NCBI GenBank assembly: GCA_964540965.1
Contig: CAZIOT010000017.1
Coordinates: 1 to 64,000 of the forward strand
From: JADYZU01 sp964540965
Lineage (GTDB): Bacteria; Pseudomonadota; Alphaproteobacteria; Rhodobacterales; Rhodobacteraceae
Direction of reading: 5' to 3'
Length of the DNA: 64,000 bases
Below are positions 16,696 through 25,068 of this stretch, piece after piece (positions within the stretch are counted from its first letter, which is position 1; every line of letters begins with the position of its first letter). The notes beneath the pieces were generated by a model. That model saw only the letters and a program-made list of their open reading frames with translations, was not told where the DNA came from and searched no databases. A program made the translations under genes and the position numbers.

Positions 16696-16745
16696 CTGAA
16701 ATTTATATGAATTTCAGCAGGCTGGCGAATTTCTAGAAATTCGCC
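16696..16745. terminator. Pair of AT-rich palindromes between convergent genes
   Basis: The first hairpin is CTGAAATT (16696-16703) with AATTTCAG (16710-16717), starting at the base after the coiled-coil gene stop. The second is a perfect 22-bp palindrome at 16724-16745 centred on CTAG, and it contains the tsaC stop codon. Both lie in very GC-rich surroundings and should stop transcription from both sides; neither has a clean T run. Confidence 0.55.
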
Positions 16746-17686
16746 CTTGGCGCCGCCGCGCGCTGCAAGCGGTCGTTGATCGCCCGCCCGAGGCCGACGT
16801 CGGGCACCGGTGCCACCGCGATCGCGCTTGCCCCCATCGCATCCAGCCGGTGCAGCACGGCGAACAGGTTCGCCGCCGCCTCGGTCAGGTCGCCCGCGGC
16901 CGACAGCGTCAGGTCGCCCGGCACGGCGCCGAAGCCGACCATGACCTCGCCCGGCTCTGCCGCCGTCGCATTCAGTCGCAGCCTCCCGGCGGGGGCGTAG
17001 TGCGAAAGGAGCTGGCCCGGTGCGCTTGGCGCCGCGGCATCGCCTCCGGCGGCCAGCGGTGCGCCCAGCACCGCCTCGACCGCCTCGGCCGCCACCCCGC
17101 CGGCGCGCAACAGCGCCGCCGGCCCGTCCAGCCCGATGATCGTCGATTCGACGCCGACGCCGCAGGCGCCGCCATCGACCACGCCGCCGATCCTGCCGGT
17201 CAGCCCCGCCGCGACATGGTCGGCGGTGGTCGGGCTGACCCGGCCCGAGGGATTGGCCGATGGCGCTGCAAGCGGCCCGCCGAAGGCGGCCAGCAGCGCC
17301 CGCGCAACCGGATGCGCCGGCACCCGCAGCGCCACCGTGGCCAGCCCCGCCGTGACCAGCGGCGATATCCCGGCGCCCGGCCGCAAGGGCAGCACCAGCG
17401 TCAGCGGACCGGGCCAGAAGGCGGCGGCCAGCCGCTCGGCCCGGTCGTCGAACCGGGCGATGGCCCGCGCCGCGGCCACATCGGCCAGATGCACGATCAG
17501 CGGATTGAAGGACGGCCGCCCCTTGGCGGCATAGATGCCGGCGACGGCCCGGTCGTCGCGGGCATCGGCGCCAAGGCCATAGACGGTTTCGGTCGGAAAC
17601 GCGACCTGACCGCCGGCGCGCAGCACCGCCGCCGCGGCGGCAAGGCCGGCGGCATCGGGGGCGAATCTGGGCAGCGGCGCGGTCAT
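16733..17686 (-). CDS. tsaC: L-threonylcarbamoyladenylate synthase
   Basis: This 317-aa TsaC/Sua5 protein makes threonylcarbamoyl-AMP from threonine, bicarbonate and ATP for the t6A37 modification of ANN-decoding tRNAs. The YrdC domain is clear: GGQVAFPTETVYGLGADA, KGRPSFNPLIVH, FWPGPLTLVL and SANPSGRVSPTTADHV. The long C-terminal part (about 210-317) is the Sua5 domain; LLSHYAPAGRLRL is the typical linker. The start at 17686 gives MTAPLPRFAPDAAGLAAAA; upstream sequence is not conserved. Its stop lies inside a 22-bp palindrome. Confidence 0.95.
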   Translation of the reverse strand: MTAPLPRFAPDAAGLAAAAAVLRAGGQVAFPTETVYGLGADARDDRAVAGIYAAKGRPSFNPLIVHLADVAAARAIARFDDRAERLAAAFWPGPLTLVLPLRPGAGISPLVTAGLATVALRVPAHPVARALLAAFGGPLAAPSANPSGRVSPTTADHVAAGLTGRIGGVVDGGACGVGVESTIIGLDGPAALLRAGGVAAEAVEAVLGAPLAAGGDAAAPSAPGQLLSHYAPAGRLRLNATAAEPGEVMVGFGAVPGDLTLSAAGDLTEAAANLFAVLHRLDAMGASAIAVAPVPDVGLGRAINDRLQRAAAPRANF

Positions 17687-17802
17687 GACGTAGCGTTCCG
17701 GACTTTCCGCCGGGCATGGTCTTTGCCGGCCCAAGCGCACATAACCGTGTCGGACGGCCCTGTGAAGGCCGCCGCGACCCGGACCGACCGCAGGTAAGAC
17801 CG

Positions 17803-19476
17803 ATGCCCTTCCGCTCTCCCGTTGCCGAATACCGCTTCCTGCTGGACACCGTCGCCGGCTACGGCGCCGTCACCGCGACCGGGCGTTTCGCCGAGGCCGG
17901 GGCCGAGACGGTCGCCGCGATCCTCGATGGTGCCGGGCGGCTGTGCGACGATGTGCTGGCGCCGACCAACCGCGCCGGCGACCTGACCCCGGCACGGCTG
18001 GAAAACGGCGTCGTCCGGTCCAGCCCCGGCTTTGCCGAAGCCTATCGCCAGATCGCCGAGGGCGGCTGGATCGGCCTGTCGGCCAACCCCGATCACGGCG
18101 GCATGGGCCTGCCCCATGCCCTTGCCACCTGCGTGAACGAGGCGATGGCCGGCGCCAACCTTGCGCTGCAACTGAACCCGCTGCTGACCCAGGGCCAGAT
18201 CGAGGCGCTGGAACACCACGCCCCCGGATGGATGAAGGATCTTGTGCTGCCCAGGCTCATCTCGGGCGAATGGTCGGGCACCATGAACCTGACCGAGCCG
18301 CAGGCGGGCTCGGATGTCGGTGCGCTGACCACCCGCGCCGAGGCGGCCGGTGACGGCAGCTATCGCATCACCGGGCAGAAGATCTTCATCACCTGGGGCG
18401 ATTGCGATTTCGTCGGCAATGTCAGCCACCTTGTGCTCGCCCGTCTGCCCGGTGCCGCGCCCGGCACCCGCGGCATCAGCCTGTTCTGGGTGCCGCGCGA
18501 CCTGCCCGAGACCGGCGCCCGCAACGCCCTGCGCGTGGTCAGCCTGGAACACAAGCTGGGCCTGCACGGATCGCCGACCGCGGTGATGGCCTTCGAAGGC
18601 GCCACCGGCTGGCTGGTGGGCGAGGAGAATGCCGGCATGGCGGCGATGTTCACCATGATGAACAACGCCCGCATCGGTGTCGCCGCCGAAGGCGTCGGCG
18701 TGGCCGAGGCGGCGTTCCAGCAGGCGCTCGACCATGCGCAGACCCGCCGGCAACTGGGTGCGGCCATCATCGACCATGCCGATGTGCGCCGGATGCTGGC
18801 CACGATGAAGGCGGAAATCCTGACCGCCCGCGCGATCATGCTGTCCTGCGCGGTCGCCATCGACATGGCCAGTGCCACCGGCGAAGAGGCCTGGGCGGCG
18901 CGGGCCGGGTTCCTGACCCCCATCGCCAAGGCCTTTGGCACCGATACCGGCGCCGACATGGCGCAACTGGGCATCCAGATCCACGGCGGCATGGGTTTCA
19001 TCGAGGAAACCGGCGCCGCGCAATTCGCACGCGACGTCCGGGTGACGCAGATCTACGAAGGCACCAACGGCATCCAGGCGATGGATCTTGTCGGCCGCAA
19101 GCTGGCCGACAAGGGCGAGGCGGCGCAGCGCCTGATCGACGACATCTGCGAGACGGCGGAAAACGCCCGCAGCGCCCTGCCCGATCTGGCCGACCCGGTC
19201 TGGCAGGCGGCGGAATCCCTGCGCGAGGCGACCGAGGGCCTTATCGCCCGACCGGCCGCCGACCGCGGCGGCGCGGCCGCAGCCTATCTGCGCGCCTTCG
19301 CCCGCGTGCTGGGCGGGCAGGCCCATCTCAAGGCCGCGCTGGCCGATCCGGCGCGGCGGCCGCTGGCCGCGTTCTATATCCGCCGCCTTCTGCCCGAACA
19401 TGCCGGGCTGGTGGCGCAGGTCCGCGATGCTGCTACAACGGTCACCGACCTGTCCCTAGCGAATCTGATGATGTGA
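17803..19476 (+). CDS. Acyl-CoA dehydrogenase (DmdC-like subfamily)
   Basis: A 557-aa FAD-dependent dehydrogenase, longer than the classic ~390-aa enzymes because of a C-terminal extension; this is the layout of the 3-methylmercaptopropionyl-CoA dehydrogenase (DmdC)-like group. Flavin-binding blocks are present (MNLTEPQAGSDVGALTTRA, ITGQKIFITWGD), with HGSPTAVMAFEGATGW and the catalytic glutamate in TQIYEGTNGIQAMDL. DmdC acts in dimethylsulfoniopropionate breakdown, but many paralogs have other acyl-CoA substrates and no other dmd gene is seen here, so the substrate is open. It is coupled by a GTGA overlap to a metallo-hydrolase gene. Confidence 0.92.
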   Translation: MPFRSPVAEYRFLLDTVAGYGAVTATGRFAEAGAETVAAILDGAGRLCDDVLAPTNRAGDLTPARLENGVVRSSPGFAEAYRQIAEGGWIGLSANPDHGGMGLPHALATCVNEAMAGANLALQLNPLLTQGQIEALEHHAPGWMKDLVLPRLISGEWSGTMNLTEPQAGSDVGALTTRAEAAGDGSYRITGQKIFITWGDCDFVGNVSHLVLARLPGAAPGTRGISLFWVPRDLPETGARNALRVVSLEHKLGLHGSPTAVMAFEGATGWLVGEENAGMAAMFTMMNNARIGVAAEGVGVAEAAFQQALDHAQTRRQLGAAIIDHADVRRMLATMKAEILTARAIMLSCAVAIDMASATGEEAWAARAGFLTPIAKAFGTDTGADMAQLGIQIHGGMGFIEETGAAQFARDVRVTQIYEGTNGIQAMDLVGRKLADKGEAAQRLIDDICETAENARSALPDLADPVWQAAESLREATEGLIARPAADRGGAAAAYLRAFARVLGGQAHLKAALADPARRPLAAFYIRRLLPEHAGLVAQVRDAATTVTDLSLANLMM

Positions 19477-20501
19477 ACAGCCGAGCCGACGCCATAAGCC
19501 ACCCTTTCGCCGCCCCCGAGCCCGGAGCGGCGCTCGAGGTCGCCCCCGGTGTCCTGTGGCTGCGCATCCCGCTGCGCATGCCGCCCGGCCATGTCAACGC
19601 GCTGGCGCTGGACGATGGCGACGGCTGGACGGTGATCGACCCCGGCCTTGACACACCCGCCGCGCGCGAGCTGTGGACCGGCATCCTGTCCGGCCCGCTT
19701 GCGGGGCGTCCGGTGCGCCGCATCCTTGTCACCCATCACCACCCCGATCACATCGGCCTTGCCGCCTGGTTCGCCGGACGCGGAGCCGAACTGGTGATGA
19801 CCCGCACCGCCTTTCTCCTGGCGCGGATGCTGATGCTCGAGGATCCGGAGCCGGCGCTTGCCGCGCAGATCGCCTGGTGGCGCCGCGCCGGTCTGGACGA
19901 CGCCGCGATTGCCCGCCGCAGCGCCGCCCGGCACTGGACTTTCCGCGACGTCTGCGGCCTGCTTCCCGCCACCCATACCCGCATCGCCGAGGGCGGAACG
20001 ATCCGCATGGGCGGCCGCGACTGGCTGATCCACACCGGCGACGGCCATGCCCCCGAACACGCGACGTTCTGGAGCGGCGATCTGGTCATCGGCGGCGACC
20101 AGCTTTTGCCCGGCATCAGCCCCAATCTGGGCACCTGGGCCACCGAACCCGATGCCGATCCGGTCGCCGAATGGCTGGCCTCGTGCACGCGGCTGGCGGA
20201 ATTTGCCCGCGACGACCAGCTGGTGCTGCCGGGCCACAAGCTGCCCTATCGCGGCCTGCCGTTCCGCCTGTCGCAGATGCAGGCGCAGCACGCGGCAGCC
20301 CTGGACCGGCTGGCCGCCTTCCTGACCGAACCGCGCCGCGCCGTCGACTGCTTTGCCGCCCTTTTCGCCCGCCCGATCGACGAAGGCGAATTCGGCCTGG
20401 CCCTGGCCGAGGCTCTGGGCCATCTCAACCACCTGACCGCCACCGGCCGCGCCCGGGCAGAGATCGCCCCGGATGGCGCCTGGCTCTGGCAGCGCACTTG
20501 A
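19473..20501 (+). CDS. Metallo-beta-lactamase-fold hydrolase
   Basis: A 342-aa MBL-fold protein with the zinc motif THHHPDHIGLAAW, the second histidine in HTGDGHAPEHATFW, the bridging Asp in GDLVIGGDQLLPGIS and the last His in LPGHKLPYRGL. A C-terminal helical region follows (about 265-340). The start is GTG at 19473, overlapping the acyl-CoA dehydrogenase stop (GTGA). Association with an acyl-CoA dehydrogenase suggests a thioester- or lactone-type substrate; that is inference only. Confidence 0.9.
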   Translation: MNSRADAISHPFAAPEPGAALEVAPGVLWLRIPLRMPPGHVNALALDDGDGWTVIDPGLDTPAARELWTGILSGPLAGRPVRRILVTHHHPDHIGLAAWFAGRGAELVMTRTAFLLARMLMLEDPEPALAAQIAWWRRAGLDDAAIARRSAARHWTFRDVCGLLPATHTRIAEGGTIRMGGRDWLIHTGDGHAPEHATFWSGDLVIGGDQLLPGISPNLGTWATEPDADPVAEWLASCTRLAEFARDDQLVLPGHKLPYRGLPFRLSQMQAQHAAALDRLAAFLTEPRRAVDCFAALFARPIDEGEFGLALAEALGHLNHLTATGRARAEIAPDGAWLWQRT

Positions 20502-20533
20502 CCACAGGCTCGGGGCGTCGTCACCATGGCGCC

Positions 20534-21019
20534 ATGACCGACCTCATCGCCTCGTCTGCCGAAATCGCCGAAAACGCCGTGCTGCCGCTTCTGGCCGAGG
20601 TGCATGTCGACCCCGACTGCCCCTCGGGCAATTGCGAGGAAAACCTGCCGCCGGCGATGCAGGACGGCGGCGGCGGCAAGAGCCCGGCCCGCTGGGCCTA
20701 TGAACGGGTGCTGCTCTACATCCGCCATTTCGAGGAACAGCTTGGCGCCGGGCAAGAGGTGGCGATGGGCTTTGCCGGCAGCGATGCCGGCGTGTTGCGG
20801 ATCGAGGGGCTGGGCTATTTCGACCCCGACATCCTGACCTTCTACGGCCGCGGCGACGACGGCCTGCGCAGCCAGATCGTCCAGCATGTCACGCAACTGA
20901 ACGTGCTGTTGCGCGCGGTGCCGGCGGCGGCGCCCGACGATCCGCCGCGGCGGATCGGCTTTCGCCTTGCCGCCGGAATCGAGGAGGACGCCGCCGCCGC
21001 CCCCCAGATCGCCCCGTGA
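20534..21019 (+). CDS. DUF6173-like conserved protein
   Basis: A 161-aa soluble protein. Its core, ARWAYERVLLYIRHFEEQLGAGQEVAMGF, then GSDAGVLRIEGLGYFDPDILTFYGR and IVQHVTQLNVLLRAVP, matches a small uncharacterised Rhodobacterales family (I believe DUF6173). The segment DPDCPSGNCEENLPPA carries two Cys residues four positions apart. The ATG at 20534 begins MTDLIASSAEIAENA. It stands between the metallo-hydrolase and coxIV genes, all on the same strand. No function is known. Confidence 0.8.
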   Translation: MTDLIASSAEIAENAVLPLLAEVHVDPDCPSGNCEENLPPAMQDGGGGKSPARWAYERVLLYIRHFEEQLGAGQEVAMGFAGSDAGVLRIEGLGYFDPDILTFYGRGDDGLRSQIVQHVTQLNVLLRAVPAAAPDDPPRRIGFRLAAGIEEDAAAAPQIAP

Positions 21020-21073
21020 CAGGCAGCGGCAAATCGGCTAACCGGGACCGAAGCACGCGGAATGGAGCGACCG

Positions 21074-21214
21074 ATGGCCGACCACGAATTTGTCCCCGGC
21101 ACCATGGACATCACCAATCAGGAAAAGACATTTTCCGGGTTCATGAAGCTGGTGACGCGCAGCGCGATCGTGATTCTGGTGTTGCTGGTCTTCATCGCGC
21201 TCGTCAACGCCTGA
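21074..21214 (+). CDS. aa3-type cytochrome c oxidase subunit IV
   Basis: A 46-aa single-helix protein (MADHEFVPGTMDITNQEKTF, then GFMKLVTRSAIVILVLLVFIAL). The GTMDI-x-x-QEKTF-x-GF signature identifies the small bacterial subunit IV of the aa3 terminal oxidase, which packs against the membrane core of the complex. GGAGCGA precedes the ATG. The stop overlaps the next gene's start as TGATG. The catalytic subunits are not in this window. Confidence 0.9.
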   Translation: MADHEFVPGTMDITNQEKTFSGFMKLVTRSAIVILVLLVFIALVNA

Positions 21215-21855
21215 TGCTGTCGCGCCGCGCGGTCATGCTGGGCCTGCCGCTGGCCGCGGCGGGCTGCGGCGGGCAGGCAGTCTGGGCGCCCGACGATGCC
21301 GTGGCACGGGTGCGCCATGTCGCCTCGGGCCCGCCGGCCATCGCGCTTTACACCAGCCTGAACAACGACACCCGCAACGGCGCCCATACCGGGCTGCTCA
21401 TCACCGCCAGCGAGAGGGTGATCTTCGATCCCGCCGGCAGTTTCCGCAACGATGCGGTGGCCGAACGCAACGATGTGGTGTTCGGCGCCACGGATGCGGT
21501 CGTCGCCGCCTATGAAACGTTTCAGGGCAGCGAGGCTTATCACATGGTCAAGCTGACCCGCACCGTCAGCCCCGCCGTGGCCGAGGCCGCCCTGCGCGCC
21601 GTCCAGACCGCCGGGCCGGTGGGCAAGACGCAATGCACCCGCGTCACGGCACAGGTGCTGCGCACCCTGCCCGGTTTCGAAACCCTGCGGCCCAGCCTGT
21701 TTCCCGACAACCTGATGCGGCAATTCGCCCGCCTGCCCGGCGTGACGGCCGACCTGCTTTACGCCGACGACGACGAATGGAAGGCCGCAGCGACCGCCGC
21801 CTATCAGCAGGATGTCGTGGCCGTGCTTCAGCCCGTCAGCCAGAGCACGCCGTAA
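21214..21855 (+). CDS. Lipoprotein with Tat-like signal, function unknown
   Basis: A 213-aa protein starting at the ATG that overlaps the coxIV stop. The N-terminus SRRAVMLGLPLAAAGC has a twin arginine and a lipobox-like AAGC, so it is probably exported and lipid-anchored. The mature part contains ALYTSLNNDTRNGAHTGLLI and ERVIFDPAGSFRNDAVAERNDVVFG, which read like a periplasmic domain with a possible hydrolase fold (His/Cys pair in GAHTGLL and KTQCTRV). I do not recognise a named family with certainty. The 3' end overlaps azlD on the opposite strand by 28 bp. Confidence 0.78.
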   Translation: MLSRRAVMLGLPLAAAGCGGQAVWAPDDAVARVRHVASGPPAIALYTSLNNDTRNGAHTGLLITASERVIFDPAGSFRNDAVAERNDVVFGATDAVVAAYETFQGSEAYHMVKLTRTVSPAVAEAALRAVQTAGPVGKTQCTRVTAQVLRTLPGFETLRPSLFPDNLMRQFARLPGVTADLLYADDDEWKAAATAAYQQDVVAVLQPVSQSTP

Positions 21856-22151
21856 AGCACCGCCGCCCCGGCGGCCATCGCCGCCAGCACCGATTTCGTC
21901 CACAGCCCGACGGCAAGTGTCGCGATCCCCGCCGCCAGCCGCGCCGGCTCGGGCTGGCCGCCGGTCGCCGCGGGCCACAGCACCAGGGGCGCCACCAGAC
22001 CGGGCAACACGCCGACCGCGGTATAGCGCAGGTGACGCAGCACCCAGTCCGGCATCCGGCGCCGCCCGATCAGGCCAAGAAACGACAGCCGGATCAGGAA
22101 CGTGCCCAGACCCAGCACGATGATGACGGTCCAGACCTCGACCCCGCTCAT
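21828..22151 (-). CDS. azlD: AzlD-family branched-chain amino acid export subunit
   Basis: A 107-aa membrane protein with about four helices (VWTVIIVLGLGTFLIRLSFL..., then PDWVLRHLRYTAVGVLPGLVAPLVL), the AzlD signature. AzlD works with the larger AzlC to export branched-chain amino acids or analogs. The ATG overlaps the azlC stop (ATGA), so the two are coupled. It is convergent with, and overlaps, the preceding lipoprotein gene. Confidence 0.93.
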   Translation of the reverse strand: MSGVEVWTVIIVLGLGTFLIRLSFLGLIGRRRMPDWVLRHLRYTAVGVLPGLVAPLVLWPAATGGQPEPARLAAGIATLAVGLWTKSVLAAMAAGAAVLYGVLWLTG

Positions 22152-22870
22152 GCCGGCACCCGCAGGGCGAGGCGCCGCTCTGCCTCGGCTCCCACCGCCA
22201 TCGCGGCGACCGCGGCGACCAGCACGCCGGTCGACCATGGCAGGAAGGCCAGCAGCAGCGCCACGATGATCGAGGTCATCGCCGCCAGCACCTGCGGCAG
22301 GGTCCGCAGCATCGGCGCCACCATGGCCAGAAAGCAGATCGGCACCGCGAAATCGAGCGCCAGCCATTCGGGCAGGCCCGAACCGATCAGCGCGCCGGCG
22401 ATGGTGGCCAGATACCAGGTTGGACAGACCGGCAGCGCCGCGCCAAAGAAATAGGCCATCTTGCGGCGCAGATCCCAGCCGGTCTCGCGTTCGAACCGGG
22501 CGGCGGAGCAGGCATAGGTGGCATCGACCAGGAAATAGGCCACCAGCGCCCGCTGCCACAGCGGCGCCTGCCCCAGATGCGGCGTCAGCGCCGCGGAATA
22601 CATCGCCATCCGCAGGTTCACCGCCAGCGAGGTCGCGAGCACAATCAGCACCGGCGCATGATCCTGCATCAGGGCCAAGGCGGTGAACTGGCTGGCCCCG
22701 GCGATGACCACGACGGAAAAGGTCAGCGCGGACAGAAGATCCAGCCCGGCCTCGGTCGCCACCACCCCGAACAGCAGGCCGAAAGGGGCAAGCACGACAA
22801 GGAACGGCAACCCGTCGCGGACTCCGGCCAGAAAGGCGGCACGCTGTGGAACAGGGGCTACGGACGGCAT
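22148..22870 (-). CDS. azlC: AzlC-family branched-chain amino acid exporter
   Basis: A 240-aa inner-membrane protein with six or more helices. Family marks are GVRDGLPFLVVLAPFGLLFG, VVIAGASQFTALALMQ, NLRMAMYSAALTPHLG and FLVDATYACSAARFE. It is the large subunit of the AzlCD exporter. The ATG at 22870 begins MPSVAPVPQRAAFLAGV; upstream in-frame codons are unlike coding sequence of the family. A 451-nt gap separates it from the divergent mobA. Confidence 0.94.
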   Translation of the reverse strand: MPSVAPVPQRAAFLAGVRDGLPFLVVLAPFGLLFGVVATEAGLDLLSALTFSVVVIAGASQFTALALMQDHAPVLIVLATSLAVNLRMAMYSAALTPHLGQAPLWQRALVAYFLVDATYACSAARFERETGWDLRRKMAYFFGAALPVCPTWYLATIAGALIGSGLPEWLALDFAVPICFLAMVAPMLRTLPQVLAAMTSIIVALLLAFLPWSTGVLVAAVAAMAVGAEAERRLALRVPA

Positions 22871-23321
22871 CACGGACACTCCGGCTGGCCGGCACTGGGT
22901 ATCGGGATGGCAAGGGAATGAGAACGGGAATCTGCCGGTTTCGGCGGCGGCGGGGGAATCCGGTCGGGGGAATGTGCCGCAATCACCGTGCAGTGCGGCG
23001 TCGTGGGCGGGGACGGATCGAAACCGGATGAACGCCGTCACGATAGCGTCGATGAGCCTTTCCCCTCTCTCGGGAGGCGGATTGTAAGGCTATCGCAAAC
23101 AGGGGTCTCGGAAGCCTTTTCGGGTTCACACCGTCGGGGATGCTGCGCGAAACAGCCAACCGCAAGCGCCGACCGATCAGTGCGGCGGGTCACCCCCTAA
23201 TAGGGATTTCATTCCGCCGGACCTGACCGCCGGACGGTCGGGTGGCGTTTCGCACTCTTCAATCCGGCGAACCATCCCCCGGCGCCTTGACGATCCCTGC
23301 GCCCCCGCCCACCCTGCCGGC
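22871..23321. other. 451-nt intergenic region between azlC and mobA
   Basis: I see no convincing gene here. It must hold the divergent promoters of azlC and mobA. One notable site is the small palindrome CCCTA-A-TAGGG at 23195-23205, inside an ACCCCCTAATAGGGAT context, about 120 nt before mobA. I found no riboswitch that I can name and no tRNA. Confidence 0.5.
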
Positions 23322-23891
23322 ATGACTGCGCTTCCCGCCGTGATCCTTGCCGGAGGGCTCGCCACCCGCATGGGCGGCGGCGACAAGGGGCTGTTGCCGT
23401 GGCGCGGCGGCACGCTGCTGGGGGCGGTGATTGCGCGGATCGCGCCGCAGGTGGGGCCGCTGGCGCTGAATGCCAATGGCGACCCCGGCCGCTTTGCCGC
23501 CTTTGGCCTGCCGGTGCTGGCCGATCCGGTGCCGGACAACCCCGGCCCGCTTGCCGGGGTTCTGGCGGCGATGGACTGGGCCGCGGCCCGGGGATTACCC
23601 CGCGTGCTGACGGTGCCGACCGATGCGCCGGACCTGCCCCACGATCTGGCGGCCCGCCTAGCGGTCACCGACCCGGGCAAGGTCGCGGTGGCCGCCGGCG
23701 CCGATGGGGCGCTGCACCCGACCGTGGCGCTTTGGCCCACGCAAGCCGCCGCCCCCTTGCGCGCCGCGCTGAACCGCGGCGACCGCCGGGTGCGGGGATT
23801 TGCGGCAACCATCGGCCTTGTCGCGGTGGGATTTTCCGAACAAGGGTCCGACCCTTTCCTCAACATCAACCACCCCGGCGACCTGTGCTGA
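23322..23891 (+). CDS. mobA: Molybdenum cofactor guanylyltransferase
   Basis: MobA (189 aa) transfers GMP from GTP to molybdopterin, giving the dinucleotide cofactor used by DMSO-reductase-family enzymes. The nucleotidyltransferase signature LAGGLATRMGGGDKGLLPW lies at residues 9-27, followed by PVLADPVPDNPGPLAGVLAAM and VPTDAPDLPHDL with the metal-binding Asp. The C-terminus FLNINHPGDL is the usual FxNxNxPxD ending. It stands alone between azlC and a GNAT gene. Confidence 0.94.
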   Translation: MTALPAVILAGGLATRMGGGDKGLLPWRGGTLLGAVIARIAPQVGPLALNANGDPGRFAAFGLPVLADPVPDNPGPLAGVLAAMDWAAARGLPRVLTVPTDAPDLPHDLAARLAVTDPGKVAVAAGADGALHPTVALWPTQAAAPLRAALNRGDRRVRGFAATIGLVAVGFSEQGSDPFLNINHPGDLC

Positions 23892-24170
23892 GGGACCATC
23901 GCCGGAACACAGAAAGGTAATTTCCGGCCGGGCGGGTTCGGAAAGCCCTCCCGTCGCGGCGGCGGTACCCGCCCGGTCCCGTCACCAAGCGTTACGACGA
24001 CCATGGGCAAGGGGCGGTCAAGGCGCGGGGCCGTGGGCGCGATAGCCTGCAGCCGCCCCTTTGCCGAAAGCCCCACCCTTCGGCGGCAACATTGCCGCCG
24101 CCCGACAACATGTCCCGACTGTCCCGCCCAGCCCATTGGCAGAGCGCCGCCGATATGGCCAAATGCGGCC

Positions 24171-24752
24171 ATGAAGATCGAAAGGGGCTTTCACGACCGC
24201 GACCGGGCGACAGTCGCCGCCCTTTATTGGGAGGCGTTCGGCCGCAAGCTTGGCCGGGCGCTCGGGCCGCGCGACCGGGCGCTCGACTTTCTTGCCGCCA
24301 CGCTGTCGCCCGACAATGCGATCTGCGCCCGTGCCGCCGATGGCGGCATCATCGGCGTCGCCGGGTTCAAGACGCCGCAGGGGGCGCTGGTCGTCGGCGG
24401 CTGGCGGGCGATGGCGCAGGTCTATGGCTGGGCCGGCGCGGCCTGGCGGATGACGCTGCTGGGGCTGCTGCAAAGCGATGTGGAAAACCGCCGCTTTCTG
24501 GTCGACGGCATCTTTGTCGCCCCGCATGCCCGCGGCCGCGGCATCGGCACGCAGCTCCTTGCCGCGCTGGCGGCCGAGGCGCAGGCCCGCGGCTATGACG
24601 AATTGCGCCTCGAGGTGATCGAGGAAAACACCCGCGCGCGTGCGCTGTATGAACGCGAAGGCTTCAGCGCGGTGGCCAGCCAGTCCACCGGCCTGTTGCG
24701 CTGGGTGTTCGGATTCCGCGGCGCGACGACGATGGTGCGGCGGGTCGCGTGA
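24171..24752 (+). CDS. GNAT-family N-acetyltransferase
   Basis: A 193-aa acetyltransferase. The acetyl-CoA loop is FVAPHARGRGIGTQLLAALAAEA and the last strand LEVIEENTRARALYEREGF is typical of the fold. The ATG at 24171 begins MKIERGFHDRDRATVAALYW; an upstream in-frame ATG would add a Cys/Arg-rich stretch unlike any GNAT. Substrate unknown. It is preceded by 279 nt with no recognisable gene. Confidence 0.88.
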   Translation: MKIERGFHDRDRATVAALYWEAFGRKLGRALGPRDRALDFLAATLSPDNAICARAADGGIIGVAGFKTPQGALVVGGWRAMAQVYGWAGAAWRMTLLGLLQSDVENRRFLVDGIFVAPHARGRGIGTQLLAALAAEAQARGYDELRLEVIEENTRARALYEREGFSAVASQSTGLLRWVFGFRGATTMVRRVA

Positions 24753-25068
24753 GGGATAACCCGCGCTGACCGGGCGCGGGGCCTGCCTTCGGCCAGCGGC
24801 CACGGGCAGGTCGTCCAGCGTTGCCCGGACTGGCGCGTGACACATTTCAGAACCTGCGCCCCGCCGTTCCTTCTGTTCGTTCGCATCGGCATGCAGGGCA
24901 ACCCCGGCGCGGCACCGCCCGACCTGCAATCCTCATCTCGACCAAGTAACCTTGGGGCCCCTGCCCGAAGGGGCGCGGAACTTCGCGGAAGATTACGACC
25001 CAAAGGTCGACTGGAGCGCCGGGGGGGGGGGCGCGGTTCCGCATCGCGCCCCTACCCATCCCCATACG
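24753..25068. other. 316-nt intergenic region with hairpins and a G11 tract
   Basis: No gene is visible between the two convergent genes. A CCCGCGC/GCGCGGG hairpin (24760-24780) follows the GNAT stop and GCCCCT/AGGGGC pair at 24957-24974; either could end transcription. A run of eleven G lies at 25021-25031, a likely slippage and sequencing-error spot. Confidence 0.45.

Noticed and set aside
18402..19472. Plus-strand frame upstream of the metallo-hydrolase start
   Set aside because: It is an out-of-frame reading of the acyl-CoA dehydrogenase gene; it is Arg/Gly/Pro-rich. Only the part from 19473 is a gene.
17803..19476. Complete DMSP demethylation cluster
   Set aside because: Only a DmdC-like dehydrogenase is present; no dmdA, dmdB or dmdD gene is adjacent, and DmdC-like enzymes have many paralogs.
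23898..24170. Possible small gene or structured RNA between mobA and the GNAT gene
   Set aside because: I see only short GC-rich hairpins (for example GGCGGCAA/TTGCCGCC at 24082-24099) and no coding or tRNA signature.
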